Below, one piece after another: positions 50,869 to 63,060 of a stretch of 64,000 bases of DNA. How positions within the stretch are numbered: the stretch's first letter is position 1; each line of letters begins with the position of its first letter. Made by a program: the position numbers and the translations under genes. The notes under the pieces are model-generated. The model was not told where the DNA came from, did no database searches, and saw nothing but the letters and a program-made list of their open reading frames with translations. The stretch is taken from the NCBI RefSeq assembly GCF_008831285.2, contig NC_045140.1, forward strand, positions 23,888,131 through 23,952,130, read 5' to 3'. This DNA comes from Nymphaea colorata (Eukaryota; Streptophyta; Magnoliopsida; Nymphaeales; Nymphaeaceae).

Positions 50869-52310
50869 AAAGTTTGTCGTAAATTAATATGTAAAGAAAG
50901 GAAATTTATTCAACTGTATGAGCAATTGCCCACACATGCTCACATGTAGCTCGGGGCCTCAGGTAAGATCGTTGATGATGAATGTAACAATTCAGGGTGA
51001 ACATTGGTGAATATATTATTTTCGAGACGAGGTTTTGATGGGAATTTCTGAAGAAGGAAATGATGAGCGCTCTTTCCGCTAGCAAATTAATCATTGACAT
51101 GTTCGAGTTATTTTGATCGGCTATGTTGTGGCAGCATTTTCCAGGAAGAAATGAAGGTGGAACTTCCATTGAGTTTCATGGAAAATGCTTTCCCACCGCG
51201 TGAGAAAATTAAGCCCTTTTTTTAAAGTTTAATTAATTGCATTGCATGAGAAGAAACAGGGAACATGGTGATTAGGAATGCCAATGATGCAGATATGAAA
51301 CGTGGGGTAGGGGTTTGCTATTCGAAACTGAAAAATATTATATTTTCATACACATGATCTGAATTTATATTAGGTGTAAAATTCGGATATGGTTTTGCAT
51401 TTTTTTATATTTCAATTTGAATATAAGTTCAAGTTAAATTAATAAAAGTTTTAGTGAGATATGATAATAGTTATATCTTATTTAAATTTGACATCCCTGG
51501 ATTGACTTTAGTACGGCTCTTGAGATGACAAACAATGAGATTAAGGATGGAACCGCAGCCTTACATGTCATTATACGTCAATGGATCTCAAAGATATATT
51601 TACTGTATCGTGTTAAGATATGTGGAACTTTTTATCAGAGTTTGGATGGATAAATTATTCATGTCTTTCACAGCATACAACCACATTTGTGGGATGCAAT
51701 GCATTAAATGGTTGTGATTGAATGGAACTCAAGATATTGTGGAAATTCAAACATATATATGTGTGTGAAAAATAAATGGTAATTCTAGTTTTTCAAAGTC
51801 ACTCGTCGTTTAATCAGGTGAACAGTTAAGAGAAAGACAATCAGAAAAAGATAATGAACATTTTCATCATTAGTATTAATTACTATATTTTTTTATTTTT
51901 TTCTCTCAACCATCCATCTTTATTAAATGGATGACCTGGTTAGGTGGCTGGATATATATATATATGTATATAGTAGGAGTTGAATGGCTCGAGAAGTCAA
52001 TAATCCATATTTTTTTATGTTTCTAAGTTTTGAATATTAAATTTCTCATGGATAAACATAATTATCTCATGCTTTGGATGGTGGTAAGAGGGAAATGTGA
52101 GGATGTTGAGTTGAAGGTCTTAAACTAAGTCCCAAATTAGTCATTTTATTTTTGAATTACTTGCTGCTTCAGGGACAACTTTGACTTGGATTGTATATCA
52201 TATCAATTTCAGTAAAAAAAAATCCAAGCAAGCAGATGGAAGGGTGGTAGGTTCTCTTGACCAACCCTCATAAGTGACGTAGGTGACTCTTAATAGCCCT
52301 ACTAATCATT

Positions 52311-52311
<1 letters not shown>

Positions 52312-52340
<29 letters not shown>
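52312..52340. repeat. (TA)n microsatellite
   Basis: About 14 TA units. Confidence 0.9.
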
Positions 52341-52345
<5 letters not shown>

Positions 52346-53400
52346 GGAGAGAGGAAAAAAACTGTAAGCATAAAATTCGATTGGTGCCTTTCTTTGTTAA
52401 ATAGTTTCAAGCAATTATTCAACAATAAATTTGTAGGATTAAATTCTCTCTTTCTCTCTCCCTCCCACTCTTTTATATTTATACGTGTAAAAGAAAACCA
52501 ACAACCTTTGCATATATTAAATAATTCATTTTAACCAATGAAGGTTAGTGCAATAAACTTAGTTGTTAGCTAAAAATAAGTTGTCTATAATATAAAATTA
52601 TTGACTTTGAAACGCATGGCATGGGGCCACTGTTCTGCCCCTTCCTTTGGATAAACCCAAAATGTCAACTTGTTTTAGTCAAACATAGAACACGTTTTTA
52701 TGCTTTAACTGGAGAGTCATCAAACGATAAAAAAGGACGCGGGAACGGAAAGCGTCACCTTACCACCTTTTCAAAATTGTAAGACTTTCATGAACAAAGT
52801 TTACTATATTAGAATTAAAAGAAAAAAAAAAAAAAAACCTTTTTGTTTTTAGTTTTTTCACTTTCTTCCTTTTTGATTTTCATAAAAAACTCTTTTCATT
52901 TTAGATGGAAATCAATTTATGGATGCTGGTGATTAATTTGTGCTTTTTTACATAATAAGCAAAAAAAAATTGGGGACCGTTGGTGCTTTGTTTGAGAGAC
53001 ACTTGACAAGGAAAAGTAAAGTAGATGGACAAAGAATAGGGGCAAAAAGGTAATTGAGAAAGATCCGGTGGCCTGCCCGGGGCTTGGTGTGTTCACACCG
53101 AGAAAAGATCTCACACTGACATCATCAGCCCGTCGTGGCCACGCTTTCGTGTTTGTGGGCAGAGGAAATATCTAGAAAGAGTGCCCCTCGCCTGCCCTTC
53201 TTGGTCTTCCTGCACTGAACGTATTACAAAGGAGAAAAATACATTAATAAATATCTTGTCTTGCAAAAAGGAGGAGAGCAGGGAAAGGGGGAGGTGTTCT
53301 GATAAATATTATATCTGCCGAGGCGTTTCTTTTCCGGATTCCATCTTGGTCTTCTTTTTTTTCTTTTATTTGTTTTTCTGGAGAGTCTTCTGCAATAATA

Positions 53401-56182
53401 ATGTGTGTGAAGGACGGGGAGAATATGGCGGACAGAATGGGACTGAATGAGGAATTTGGGAGGACTCCGAGCGACTTGTCTTCTTTGGTGAAGAGCCCTG
53501 TAAGTTTTTGGCATCTCTTGTTTTTCTTTCTCCTGATGCTTTTGCTTCGTGGTTCTTTTTTTTGGTGGGTTCCTTTTATCTTCTTCTTGTTTTTCCATTT
53601 TGGTGGAAATGGCCGTGTTTCGTGGATGTTTCCGAATGTGGGTATGTCTTGCTTTGAGAAATTAGGTGATCTATCTTTAGATCTCCTCTCTTTTGTTACT
53701 TGGGGGTTTCTGCTTCCTTCCTCTGGTGGCTAGGCTCTCCTTTGGACTGTTTTATTCACTCCTGCATTCATTGGTTTTCCTGTTTGTGAGAATGGTATTT
53801 CCTTTCCTTTTTAGTCCACCTCGTGTTATGTGTTGATTCAGTCCAATAGGAGAAAGATCAGAAGATGCTTGCGTTTAAGACCTGAAAAATGTCAGGTTGA
53901 TCAAAAAATTGGATTTCCTGTACGTTTCAGTATGATTACAATTTGTGATTATGGAGGCACTGTTCAGCTCAATGGGCAATCTGCCCCCTCCTGAATTGAG
54001 GGAGCGGGGGACCATTTGCTCTTTCTTTCTCCCACTCTCTCTCTCTATATATACATATATATATATTTTGGAGAAGCAGTACCCTGCTACTTCTGCTCTC
54101 CTTCATGTTTGCCATTCCCAGATTGGCGCTCACCTTTGGTTTCTCAGTTTTAGTGCCCTGCGAGGAGGAGTTGGAAGATTGGCACTTACAACCGTACCTT
54201 AGTTGCAGAACTGTGAATGGTTTCATGAAGTTCTTGCGAGTGCTGGAATGTTAAAGATTCTGCAAAATATTTCTAGTTTTCGACAATATAAATAAGTCTT
54301 ACGATGCGTGAGATTTTTGGCAATGTGTCTTCCTTGTCTTTCTTTTGACAAACTGCTATTTCGCTTTACTACACTGGGAAGTCATCTGATCATGCGATCG
54401 GCATTGCGATCGACATAGAGGAGTATTTACTACAATATGTATTTGCGTTGCCATTTTCTAATCTTATATTCTGATTGATTTCAGTTGCTTGGATGTTTTT
54501 TTTTTTCCCTGTTAGCTGGACAGCATATCTGAGAACGCAGTGGCTATGGAAAAGAAACATGACCATCCTGCCGTCTTCATTCCAGCCATTCGATCTGGTG
54601 AATGGTCTGATATCGGCAAACGGGTACAGATGGAAGATACTCATATTTGCATAGCTGATCTTGCCAAGAAGTTTGGGTTTGCTATCTTGGATGGACAGAC
54701 CGTTTCATTTTATGGCGTAAGTGACAAAGAACTCTTATGCTAGTATATTGAGAGAATACCAAAGGGTATCTTCTTGGTACCAACTAATGCATTATAATCG
54801 AGGTGTTTTTCTGCCCAATGGGGAACATGCGTCTTTGCTATGGAATGCAAGCGTGAAGTATATGGCTGCCGTTAGGAAATTACCACCTATCAGTTTCCTG
54901 AGATCTTCATTTCTCTTGGTAGGCAACGACCTTTTTAACTTTCTTTTCTGTCTGGGGGAGGAAACAAGTAGTCGTCAAGGGGAAACCTTATGCCTGGCTG
55001 CGACCAATTTTGGTGGGTGATTCTCTCTATCAAGCGACATAGCGACCAGAGAGTCTTGTTAGGATCTATTCTTTGTGTATCCTTCGAGCATACCAATCCA
55101 ATTCAGGGAAATTAGATATAGGCCAGCAGAACTAAAATCATTTTCTTTTTCTCCCCTTCTGCATCTCAGGTGTTTGATGGGCATGAGGGCAAAGATGCTG
55201 CGCATTTTGTTCGAGACAATCTGCCTCGTGTGATTGTGGAGGATGCTGATTTCCCACTGGAACTTGAGAAAGTGGTGACTAGGTCTTACATGCAAACTGA
55301 TGCTGCATTTGCAGAGCAATGTTCCAAGCAGTCGGCTTTATCTTCCGGCACAACTGCACTTACTGCCATGATATTCGGAAGGTGGGTTGCTACCACTTTT
55401 TGGTATTTCATACAAATAATCTGAACTCACGGAACTCGTGAGCATGGAGAAGCATTTATTTACATGCAAATGCTCCTGCATGGCTCTGTGAGTCGCACAA
55501 CTGAGTTCATCAAATTATGCACTTTTATATAAAACAGGGGCTACACTTTCCGATTTCCATTTCATCACGTAACCAATTCAGCTATCAATAACAGGTCTCT
55601 ACTGGTAGCGAATGCTGGGGATTGTCGTGCAGTTCTATCTCGACTAGGCGCAGCAGTAGAAATGTCCAGGGACCACCGGCCCTGTTGCATTAAGGAAAGA
55701 AAACGAATAGAATCTCTGGGGGGCATATTTCTGAGGGCTACCTAAATGGAAGGTTGGGTATAACCAGAGCTCTCGGAGATTGGCACATCAAAGGCATGAA
55801 AGACAGAGATGGTGGCCAAGGGGGTCCCCTGAGCGCAGAGCCTGAACTGAAACTGATTACATTGACGAAGGATGACGAGTTCCTGATAATCGGGAGTGAT
55901 GGAGTTTGGGAGTCCTTCACAAGTCAAAATGCTGTAGATTTTGCTAGGAGGCGACTTCAAGAGCACAACGATGTGAAGCAGTGCTGCAAGGAGCTGGTCG
56001 AGGAGGCAATAAAAAGGGGTTCAGATGACAATCTCACAGTGGTCATGGTTTGCTTTCAAGCAGAGCCCCCTGTCCAGAACGTCATTCGCAGACCAAGAGG
56101 AGTAAGAAGAAGCATATCTGCCGAGGGGCTAAGTGCTCTCAACCAGATTCTTACCACACAATTTCCGCAGAGCAATCCATAG
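53401..56182 (+). CDS. Protein phosphatase 2C (PP2C), four exons, with a frameshift in the last exon
   Basis: Exons 53401-53499, 54516-54716, 55170-55381 and 55595-56182, all with GT-AG borders and matching phases, give about 366 residues if one base is restored. PP2C enzymes remove phosphate from Ser/Thr using two metal ions; most catalytic landmarks are visible: IGKRVQMEDTH, VFDGHEG (first metal-binding Asp), SGTTALTAMI, VANAGDCRAVLS, DHRPC, GYLNG/LGITRALGDW, GSDGVWE and SDDNLTVVMV. The family, one of the soluble plant PP2Cs with a short N-terminal extension, fits in length and order. In the last exon the frame is lost at a run of six G (55718-55723), between RIESLGG and the block that should read on to GYLNG; seven G would restore it. 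As written, the protein would end about 150 residues early and lose the DGVWE and DNLTVV metal sites. The alternative start at 53425 has a stronger context. The ATG at 53401 is the first in frame. Confidence 0.88.
54035..54067. repeat. (CT)n(TA)n-type short repeat in PP2C intron 1
   Basis: Short CT units followed by interrupted TA units. Confidence 0.75.
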
Positions 56183-59100
56183 ATTCGGGCCAAGAAATAG
56201 GCAGACCGGCAGAGAGGAGCTCTCACAGCTCAAACATCAAAACCGAGAAACAAAAGGGTGCATCCAGCTCCTGTTTATTTTTCATTGTTCAACACATTGG
56301 ATGTGTACATATATTTGTTGTAATTAAATGTAGTCCCTTGGAGATGGTAACTCATAACTGGCATGTTTTGAGAGTGAAAAAATTTTGACATAAATATTTG
56401 AGGTTACGCATGCCTTACAGTAGAATTTTGTCATAAATCCTTGTAGGTGTATGCTTGTAGGTGTACTTTGCATCTGTGCTGCATCGGCATGTGTTGAAGA
56501 GAAAGACCCATAGATGCCTGTTACACTGGAAATTGATAAAATTAGAGTCGCTGCCATTAAAGTTAAACCAAGTACAGAAGCCATTCTTTTCTGCTCCCAA
56601 AAGGAAAAGTGCGGAACCATTTAACTGTAATCGAGTGATTAGACAGGGACGTCGTGTATCATGGTACGACGAGTTTCCTGATGACTTACGACGAAAATGT
56701 ACGTTCATTGTTGAGAGAAGTGATCATTATCCTAGACGGAATTCATGGAGTCCGTCAGGTTTGGTAATCTACGAAGCAGTGGATGTCTCTCTCTCGAAAA
56801 AAAAAGTACAAAACAAAAACTTCCAGAAATTGTGCAGCATCTCAATGGACGGTAGGCCAGGCCATTCATGTCTTTGTGGAACATGAGAAACTTTAACCTC
56901 AAATCCTTTCCCAGTTTTTACCAGTTTTCTGCAAAAAAAAAAAAAAAGTGCAATTCGAGGACACAAGGCCTTTTTTTCTGCAACTTCTTGGGTACTGTTT
57001 TCTCCTTTTCGAGTCACTCTTAGTCTCTTCCTAGGTTGGGCATTTCGTAGCTTCTTCCGTTGTCAACGGTGACTTGCCTGATCGTATATGATCATAGTCG
57101 ACAGTCTGCTAATGGTGGATGACATTATACACGAAAAGCAGCAAATGCAACTGGAGATTGGACTCTACGAGATCCAAATTTTGTAGGGCTTACATGAAGC
57201 AAGAGCTAAGTTGCTATCTCGTTTTGACAATTACAGCACCCCAGAAACCAACTCAGAGTGGCAAGGCTTCGTAAGCCAAATAAAGCCTGGGCTTCGCAGC
57301 GGCCGTCGTCAACCAACTACAAACTAATCACTGCAAAGATATGAAATACAATGGAACAAATTATGATCTTATAATCTAGAGTTGGATGGCAACATTTCCA
57401 AGTGTGAATAATTTGAAGGTCGGGTAACATCGCAAGGCACTCAGCACCATAGACATAGTTTCTACACTACAAGCTCCATCATCCGAATTCAACGTAGGGC
57501 AAAGGTCCAGCGGATGAGTTAGCAAAAGGGCCACACTTTGCATTCTGCCTTCGGCAATAAGTTGCCTCCATAAGACTCAAATTCATGATGTCTCACACAC
57601 ACGAGTACGTTACAGTTCAGTGAACTAAGCGGCTAAATCAACTAAGCACCCAAGTGAGCAAACCACCAATCAGCAGCCAAAGTGAATATTTGAGTGTAAA
57701 TCAAGTCATCACCTCCTTCCGTACAAACACCAGAATACATGTCAGAACAATATTGAGATAAACTATGGAGCCAACATATAAACTAAAGTAGGTGCCTCCA
57801 GGGATTGGGCTTACGTCCACGGCAGGCATGAACTAACGGAGACAATTGATGAGACACAAGAAGGCACATTGTCTCTCTCTCTCTCCTTTGCTTTCTCCCC
57901 TACAGGAAGTGCACTGAAAGAACAGTAAGCGTCCAGGAGGGAGAGTGCAGAGAACCTCACTACTCGACTGGATTCAGTTTCAACACTTCTCGCCTTAACA
58001 TATCTCCATTTTGAGGTGTATGCAGATAAGAATGCGCAAGTGCCAATCCAAGGTCAGATGTGGCTCTCCCATGATTATTGGATATTGCTAAAAGTAACTA
58101 AAACCCATATACGCTGCATTTAAGAGAGAGAGTTTGAGCTAAAAGTTCTACATCTCATAATGCTAACTAGATCCAAGCTTTTCATTCAAAACATCTCTGA
58201 ACAGCTTTTGGAAAAGGTTGCATTGACAGGCCTTGTCTTTCAGCATAAAGAAATCTGAAACAACGAGACCATCTTCAACCTACATTTTTTACTAGGCAAC
58301 CAGCATGATCGGGCTAAGCAGGGTAGCCGTTTCGAGAACAAACATGCAAATAAACTTGGAAGGAAGACTTTTTTTCACTGACAAAGATATCTATAATGAA
58401 CTTATCAGCAAATGGACCGATACTAGATTGACTAGGCAAAAGGTATGATTCTCCTCGCACAAATTATTTCATGTTTGCTCAGCATTTCATTATAAAGATT
58501 TTTGGGATTTAGAAATGCCAATCATTAAGGCTCCTAAGAAAATGCTTCCTTCACTTACCCAAAATAGAAGATGAAATTCTGATCACAGTCCCACGAACTT
58601 TAGCAATTTCTGAGCTTCCTGTCCCCAAAAGATTCACTGCAAAACTCACCTTCTTCAATTACTTGTTTGCAAAAGCAAAACCCAGTCGTTCGTAGGTTTT
58701 ATGCAATTCCCATTCTCCGCCTTAGAGGCTCAATTCAAAGTCAGTAAAGTAATGACAATATAGCAATTTTGTAAGGACCAGAGAGCTAGTAGGGATAGAT
58801 AAGACTATAATCGCATTATAAAGAGAAGACAAAAAATAAAACTGTCTACTTTACAATGAAAATGAGAGGTAATCTATGATTCTATGTTGCCCAATACAAG
58901 GCAGGTAAAAATAAAATCACATTATCCTAAGACCTCACCTCCGACCGGGAAATTTACCTGGGGTTGATGATGAATGCCATTGATAGATGACAATTCGAAC
59001 AATTCCTCACCGACCAAACAAGCCACCAAGCAGTCACCAGCCACCTTCAATTGAATGTCCTTGCTTAGGACCAGTAGAAAAATTAGAAAATGTCCAATGC

Positions 59101-60861
59101 ATCAATAAAAATCCACAAGTCATTGCCAATTAGGGCAGGTCAATCTAAAGAGGTTCCAGTGAAAAAGAACAGAGCCAAAAATATGCTGCACATAATCAGC
59201 CGAACACCTTGTGAAAGAGGACTAGTTCCAGACTGAGTTTGGAACCAAAAACAGCATGGTAATATTCAAGGCCAGCATTAAAAAGAAAACAAAATACATG
59301 CATTCTTCTGGTGGAGGGGGGGGGGGGAGAGGAACTTGTACAACAGTCTAATGTGAAACTGGAAAGCTATTTTGATAAGGCTTGACTAGTCTCCAAAATC
59401 ATTTTATGTGCACCTAAAAAAGTTCTCTTCCAAACCCAGCCGTCTGTTTACTACATGGGCTAGATCTCACAAAAGTTAGGTCCTACCTGAGACAGCAGCC
59501 AAAAAAAGAAAGAAAAAAATGTATCTGTCAAAACCTTTTGGTGAACCAACAAACACAACCATTCCAGAACTATGGAATTACTAGATCATAGCCACATCTT
59601 AGTAATTTCCGCTGCAGCCATATCTCTATTATTGCTAGTTAATTAACATGGTACCATCTTAAACAAGTAAATTTTATCCATGGAAGTAAGCATATTCTCT
59701 TCCACTCATTTACATAATTTGAAGCATATTCTCTTCCACTCATTTACATAATTTGACATAATCATGAAATGGCAACATCGTGACAGGTCAAAATCATACA
59801 ACAACTGGTCCATAGACTGTCTGACAACCAGCGATGCTAGTCCACCAAGAGATGGACAATTTATCTTTTAAGTCTTCTTGTATATGTTAAGATCATTCAC
59901 CATCATATATATAACAACAGGTACATACATGCTGTCTGTATAGATATATACAAGGAGAAATGAAATTTTCTTCTTGAATTATGCTTTACATTTAAAGTCC
60001 AGAATCCTTAGCAGATGATGTTATATCAATACATCATCCACAAACTACATTAAATCTTTCAATAATTGGTTCCTTGTTAGAGCATCAACAAATATGGATC
60101 TTCCTTCTATGAGCATGAGGTCAGAGGATGGTGTTGCTATACTGCAGGTAACTGGAACGAACAGATGCCTTGAGCATATAGAACTGAAACTTTTGAAGTA
60201 ATTAATAAGATCCTCTGGTGTACAAAATTAAAATATCCAGAGGAAAATATTCTGACATCCACAATAAAACTGTGACAATGAATGAAAAAGGAAATGAACA
60301 TCATATGAATGAGAAGAATTCACGTAAGGCTGCAAGGTTTGGCTTCCATTTTATATTATATTTCTCTATCATGAGGACTTTAGCTTCGAGTAGTTTCAGC
60401 TTGCAAGCTGCTAGCAATCATTCCTCCTGCTTCCCACTTTTCATTTCTGCAACATAATCAACACAAAAAAAAAGTCATATATCATTTATCAGTTAGAAGG
60501 AAAATGCTAAAGCAGTGATAGATGATCAATGAACCTCAAAATTAAACATTAGCAGATAAATCAAGCATTGAACTTAAAAACAGAAAACAAGAACAAGAAG
60601 CTTCTCATCGCGGTAGTCTGTTATCCTGAAGAAATATATGCCTACTACAAATCTACCGACAGAAAGAAAGGTGCTTTCACCAATGCTGGATACAGAAGCA
60701 GTTTCATTAATTTTGAGCACAATGAACATGTTCTAACTTCTAAGCGTAGGTGGATACAATCACAACAGTCCTTGCATTAGGTAAAACGGCATAACAGAAA
60801 ATGCTCTGGAAAACCAAGATTGAAACATGCAGAGAGGAATGATTACCATCACATATTCATG
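56183..60861. other. Gene-poor region between PP2C and the transporter
   Basis: PP2C 3' UTR for the first few hundred bases. After that I see no supported gene; one 141-codon frame at 56461-56886 has no recognisable motif. The rest (57.0-60.8 kb) is moderately AT-rich and has few TE-like words, so it might contain untranslated or intronic sequence of the minus-strand transporter or a non-coding RNA. A 34-base perfect tandem repeat lies at 59689-59756 and a run of 12 G at 59316-59327. Confidence 0.4.
59689..59756. repeat. 34-bp perfect tandem duplication
   Basis: The segment beginning agcatattctcttcc and ending acataatttga occurs twice in direct succession with a 34-base period. Confidence 0.92.
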
Positions 60862-62676
60862 TTATCCTGATGTCCGCACCTTGTTCACATACTCTTCTTT
60901 GGCAACACGAACTAATAAAAGTGCAGCAATAAATGTTGCAAGAATAAGCATCAAGAAGACACCGTTCCATCCTCTTGATGAAATGTATCCTGTCAACAGC
61001 GGTCCCAAAGCTGCTCCAACGGAGCCAGTACCATCAATGATGGCTGTAACTGTGGCCAAAGCCCGTGAACTGCCTGTTGTGCCACTGTCAGTGCCCAGAT
61101 CAGCTGCCACAGCTGTAGTGATCAAAGAATAAGGGCCATTAACAAATAGACCCGAAAGAAACATCAGGGCAATATTTGCGGACATGGAGAAGCTTCCATA
61201 GATGCGATACAGGATAAGTGTAGGGATCGATAAACAAAAAAATATGATCGACGTAACAGCACGAGCTTCAAGCTTGTCTGATATGTATCCAGCCAAAATT
61301 CCACCAAGAACACCTCCAACATCGAACAATGTAGAAAGTAAGCCAGAAGTCTTGTGAGATAAAAATGAACCGGCAACAGCTACAGATTCAGAAAAGGAAA
61401 TGCATGATCAATTTAAAAACTTTGGGAACCAAGAAACTACATCCAAGCGACAAACAAATTAAAACAAGCACAAGCGATATGATTCGAAAAGCATACCTGT
61501 ATGCCTAACATAGAAAGGTAACCAATACAAAAAAGTATATGCAACAAGCTTAGAGAAGAACAGGCAGAAGGCGTAAGGAGCTACACCAGGTATCCTCCAA
61601 GCATCAATAAAGCTAATCGCTTTTGGTTCAGGCAACTCGGATGAACGAAGCAGTTCCCTTTCTTCGTCCTTTCTTCGGTCTACTTTCTCCGAATTCTCAC
61701 TCGCAGGTATCCCATTCGATCCAGGCAACTCAGGTGAGAGAAGCATGGATTTGCCTTCGCCCTCCTTCCCTTCATCTTCCGCCTTCTTTGAGATCTCGTT
61801 CACAGCCATCTCATTCTCTAGATTCGACCCAATAACTACAACCACCCCTTCATCATTACAATCCATTACATTGGCTTGCTCGAGATGAACATAAGTGTTC
61901 AACTGCAATTCCTGGGAAGGCGATCCCAAACCTGCATCTTCAGGTTTCACCACTAGAAAATGATAAACTATGACGCCCATCAAAGCAATTGCAATTCCGG
62001 GCAACGCAAAGGACCATCCCCAACCATACTCCAAAGCCCAAGATGCGATCAATGAACCACAAATATTTCCAACTGAAGTGTGCGAATTCCACACCCCCAT
62101 GATCAATCCTCTTTTTGATTTGCCGAACCAATTCCCCACGATAGCGACGACGGAAGGCCATCCGGTAGATTGGAAAACACCGGCAATCATTTGAACGACT
62201 AGGAAATAAGTAAAGGAATGAATATTCCACCAGTAGCCCATGCCAAATAATATCGTGAAAAGCCCGCTGCCCACCATTCCGAACGCCAGGAAAGCTCGAA
62301 GGTCGATCCGGTCGCCGACATGGCCCGCGAAATACATCCCCAATGAATAAACGGCCAGGAAGGCGACATCAAGCTCTCCCAATCGATGCGTTCCATGAAC
62401 GCCATTGAACGGAGCCCACCCACCACCATCGGCGGAAGTAGAATTCTCGCGAATCGAGTCCGGGACTCCTCCGAATTCAGGAATCTCGACGCCGTCTGCT
62501 GCAACCCTCGGTCCTATAACGCTTTTCACGATACTCGGCGGCTTTCTCGACGCATGGAAGCAAGCGTAGGCCAAGAACGTGATGACTAGAACGGAGACCT
62601 GAAAGAAGGTGACGCTTCGAATATGCAATTTCGAATTTAGCCGGTGAAGGCCCGGCGGCAATCGTCTGACCTCCAT
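60862..62676 (-). CDS. Glycerol-3-phosphate transporter family (major facilitator, SLC37/G3Pp-like)
   Basis: Two exons on the minus strand, 62676-61497 and 61379-60862, with matching phases (the G of one codon ends exon 1), give 565 residues. The sequence has the features of a 12-helix antiporter: first helix followed by [16 protein letters not shown], a signature of this family; the loop motif [10 protein letters not shown] between helices 2 and 3; [34 protein letters not shown]; then, after the central loop, [33 protein letters not shown], and the last helices ending [15 protein letters not shown]. Family members exchange glycerol-3-phosphate or other organic phosphates for inorganic phosphate; in plants several are linked to phosphate starvation. 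Membrane location is not shown by the sequence. The central loop (residues about 245-357) is long, acidic and contains an imperfect repeat of an LL-S-ELP pattern at about 312-318 and 342-349. The first ATG was used as start. No frameshifts seen. Confidence 0.9.
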
Positions 62677-63060
62677 CTTCTGCTCGTTAGCCCGACCACC
62701 AACATCTTCTAAGGAGAGAAACCTAAAACCCTGGCCCTGAACAATTTTTCTAACGAAGAATCACTCGAGTACCAGAAACTCCCCACATCAAAGGACACGA
62801 GAGATTGGAAGGATGCAAGAGACCGGGAGGAGACAGCGATCGTTGCGTCCCTTTTGAGTAATCGCTAGCTCCCGGTAGAATTGCGGAATAAGCAACCACG
62901 CCACAGAGAGAGAGAGAGAGAGATAATCTTCGTGAGAACAGAGATCTGATTTCGCGCTTCCGACATTGCGCGAGTTTGTATTCCGCAGAAGACTTCCCGG
63001 TCGTTGCGGGCAAGGCATCACGGTGACACAAGTACGGACTCGACGTAAATTTCATTTATT
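62677..63060 (-). promoter_or_regulatory. Probable 5' leader/promoter of the transporter gene
   Basis: Upstream of the ATG on the minus strand the sequence carries a (CT)n tract (62904-62922 as GA on the + strand), common in plant 5' leaders. No TATA box was placed with confidence. Confidence 0.45.
62904..62922. repeat. (GA)n microsatellite in the transporter leader
   Basis: Nine or ten GA units. Confidence 0.9.

Larger units (their letters stand above)
45282..53400. other. Intergenic region between the BAG6-like gene and PP2C
   Basis: The first 450 bases are probably the 3' UTR of the BAG6-like gene. After that no supported gene was found. A candidate MITE lies at 45834-46039, AAC/AAT short repeats near 47335, AT microsatellites at 50835-50865 and 52312-52340, and a dispersed-repeat word near 50925 that is related to one near 24060. 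Open frames near 49172-49885 resemble no family I recognise. Confidence 0.4.

Noticed and set aside
56461-56886. 141-codon + strand frame downstream of PP2C
   Set aside because: Basic composition without recognisable domain; it lies just after the PP2C 3' end and could be chance.
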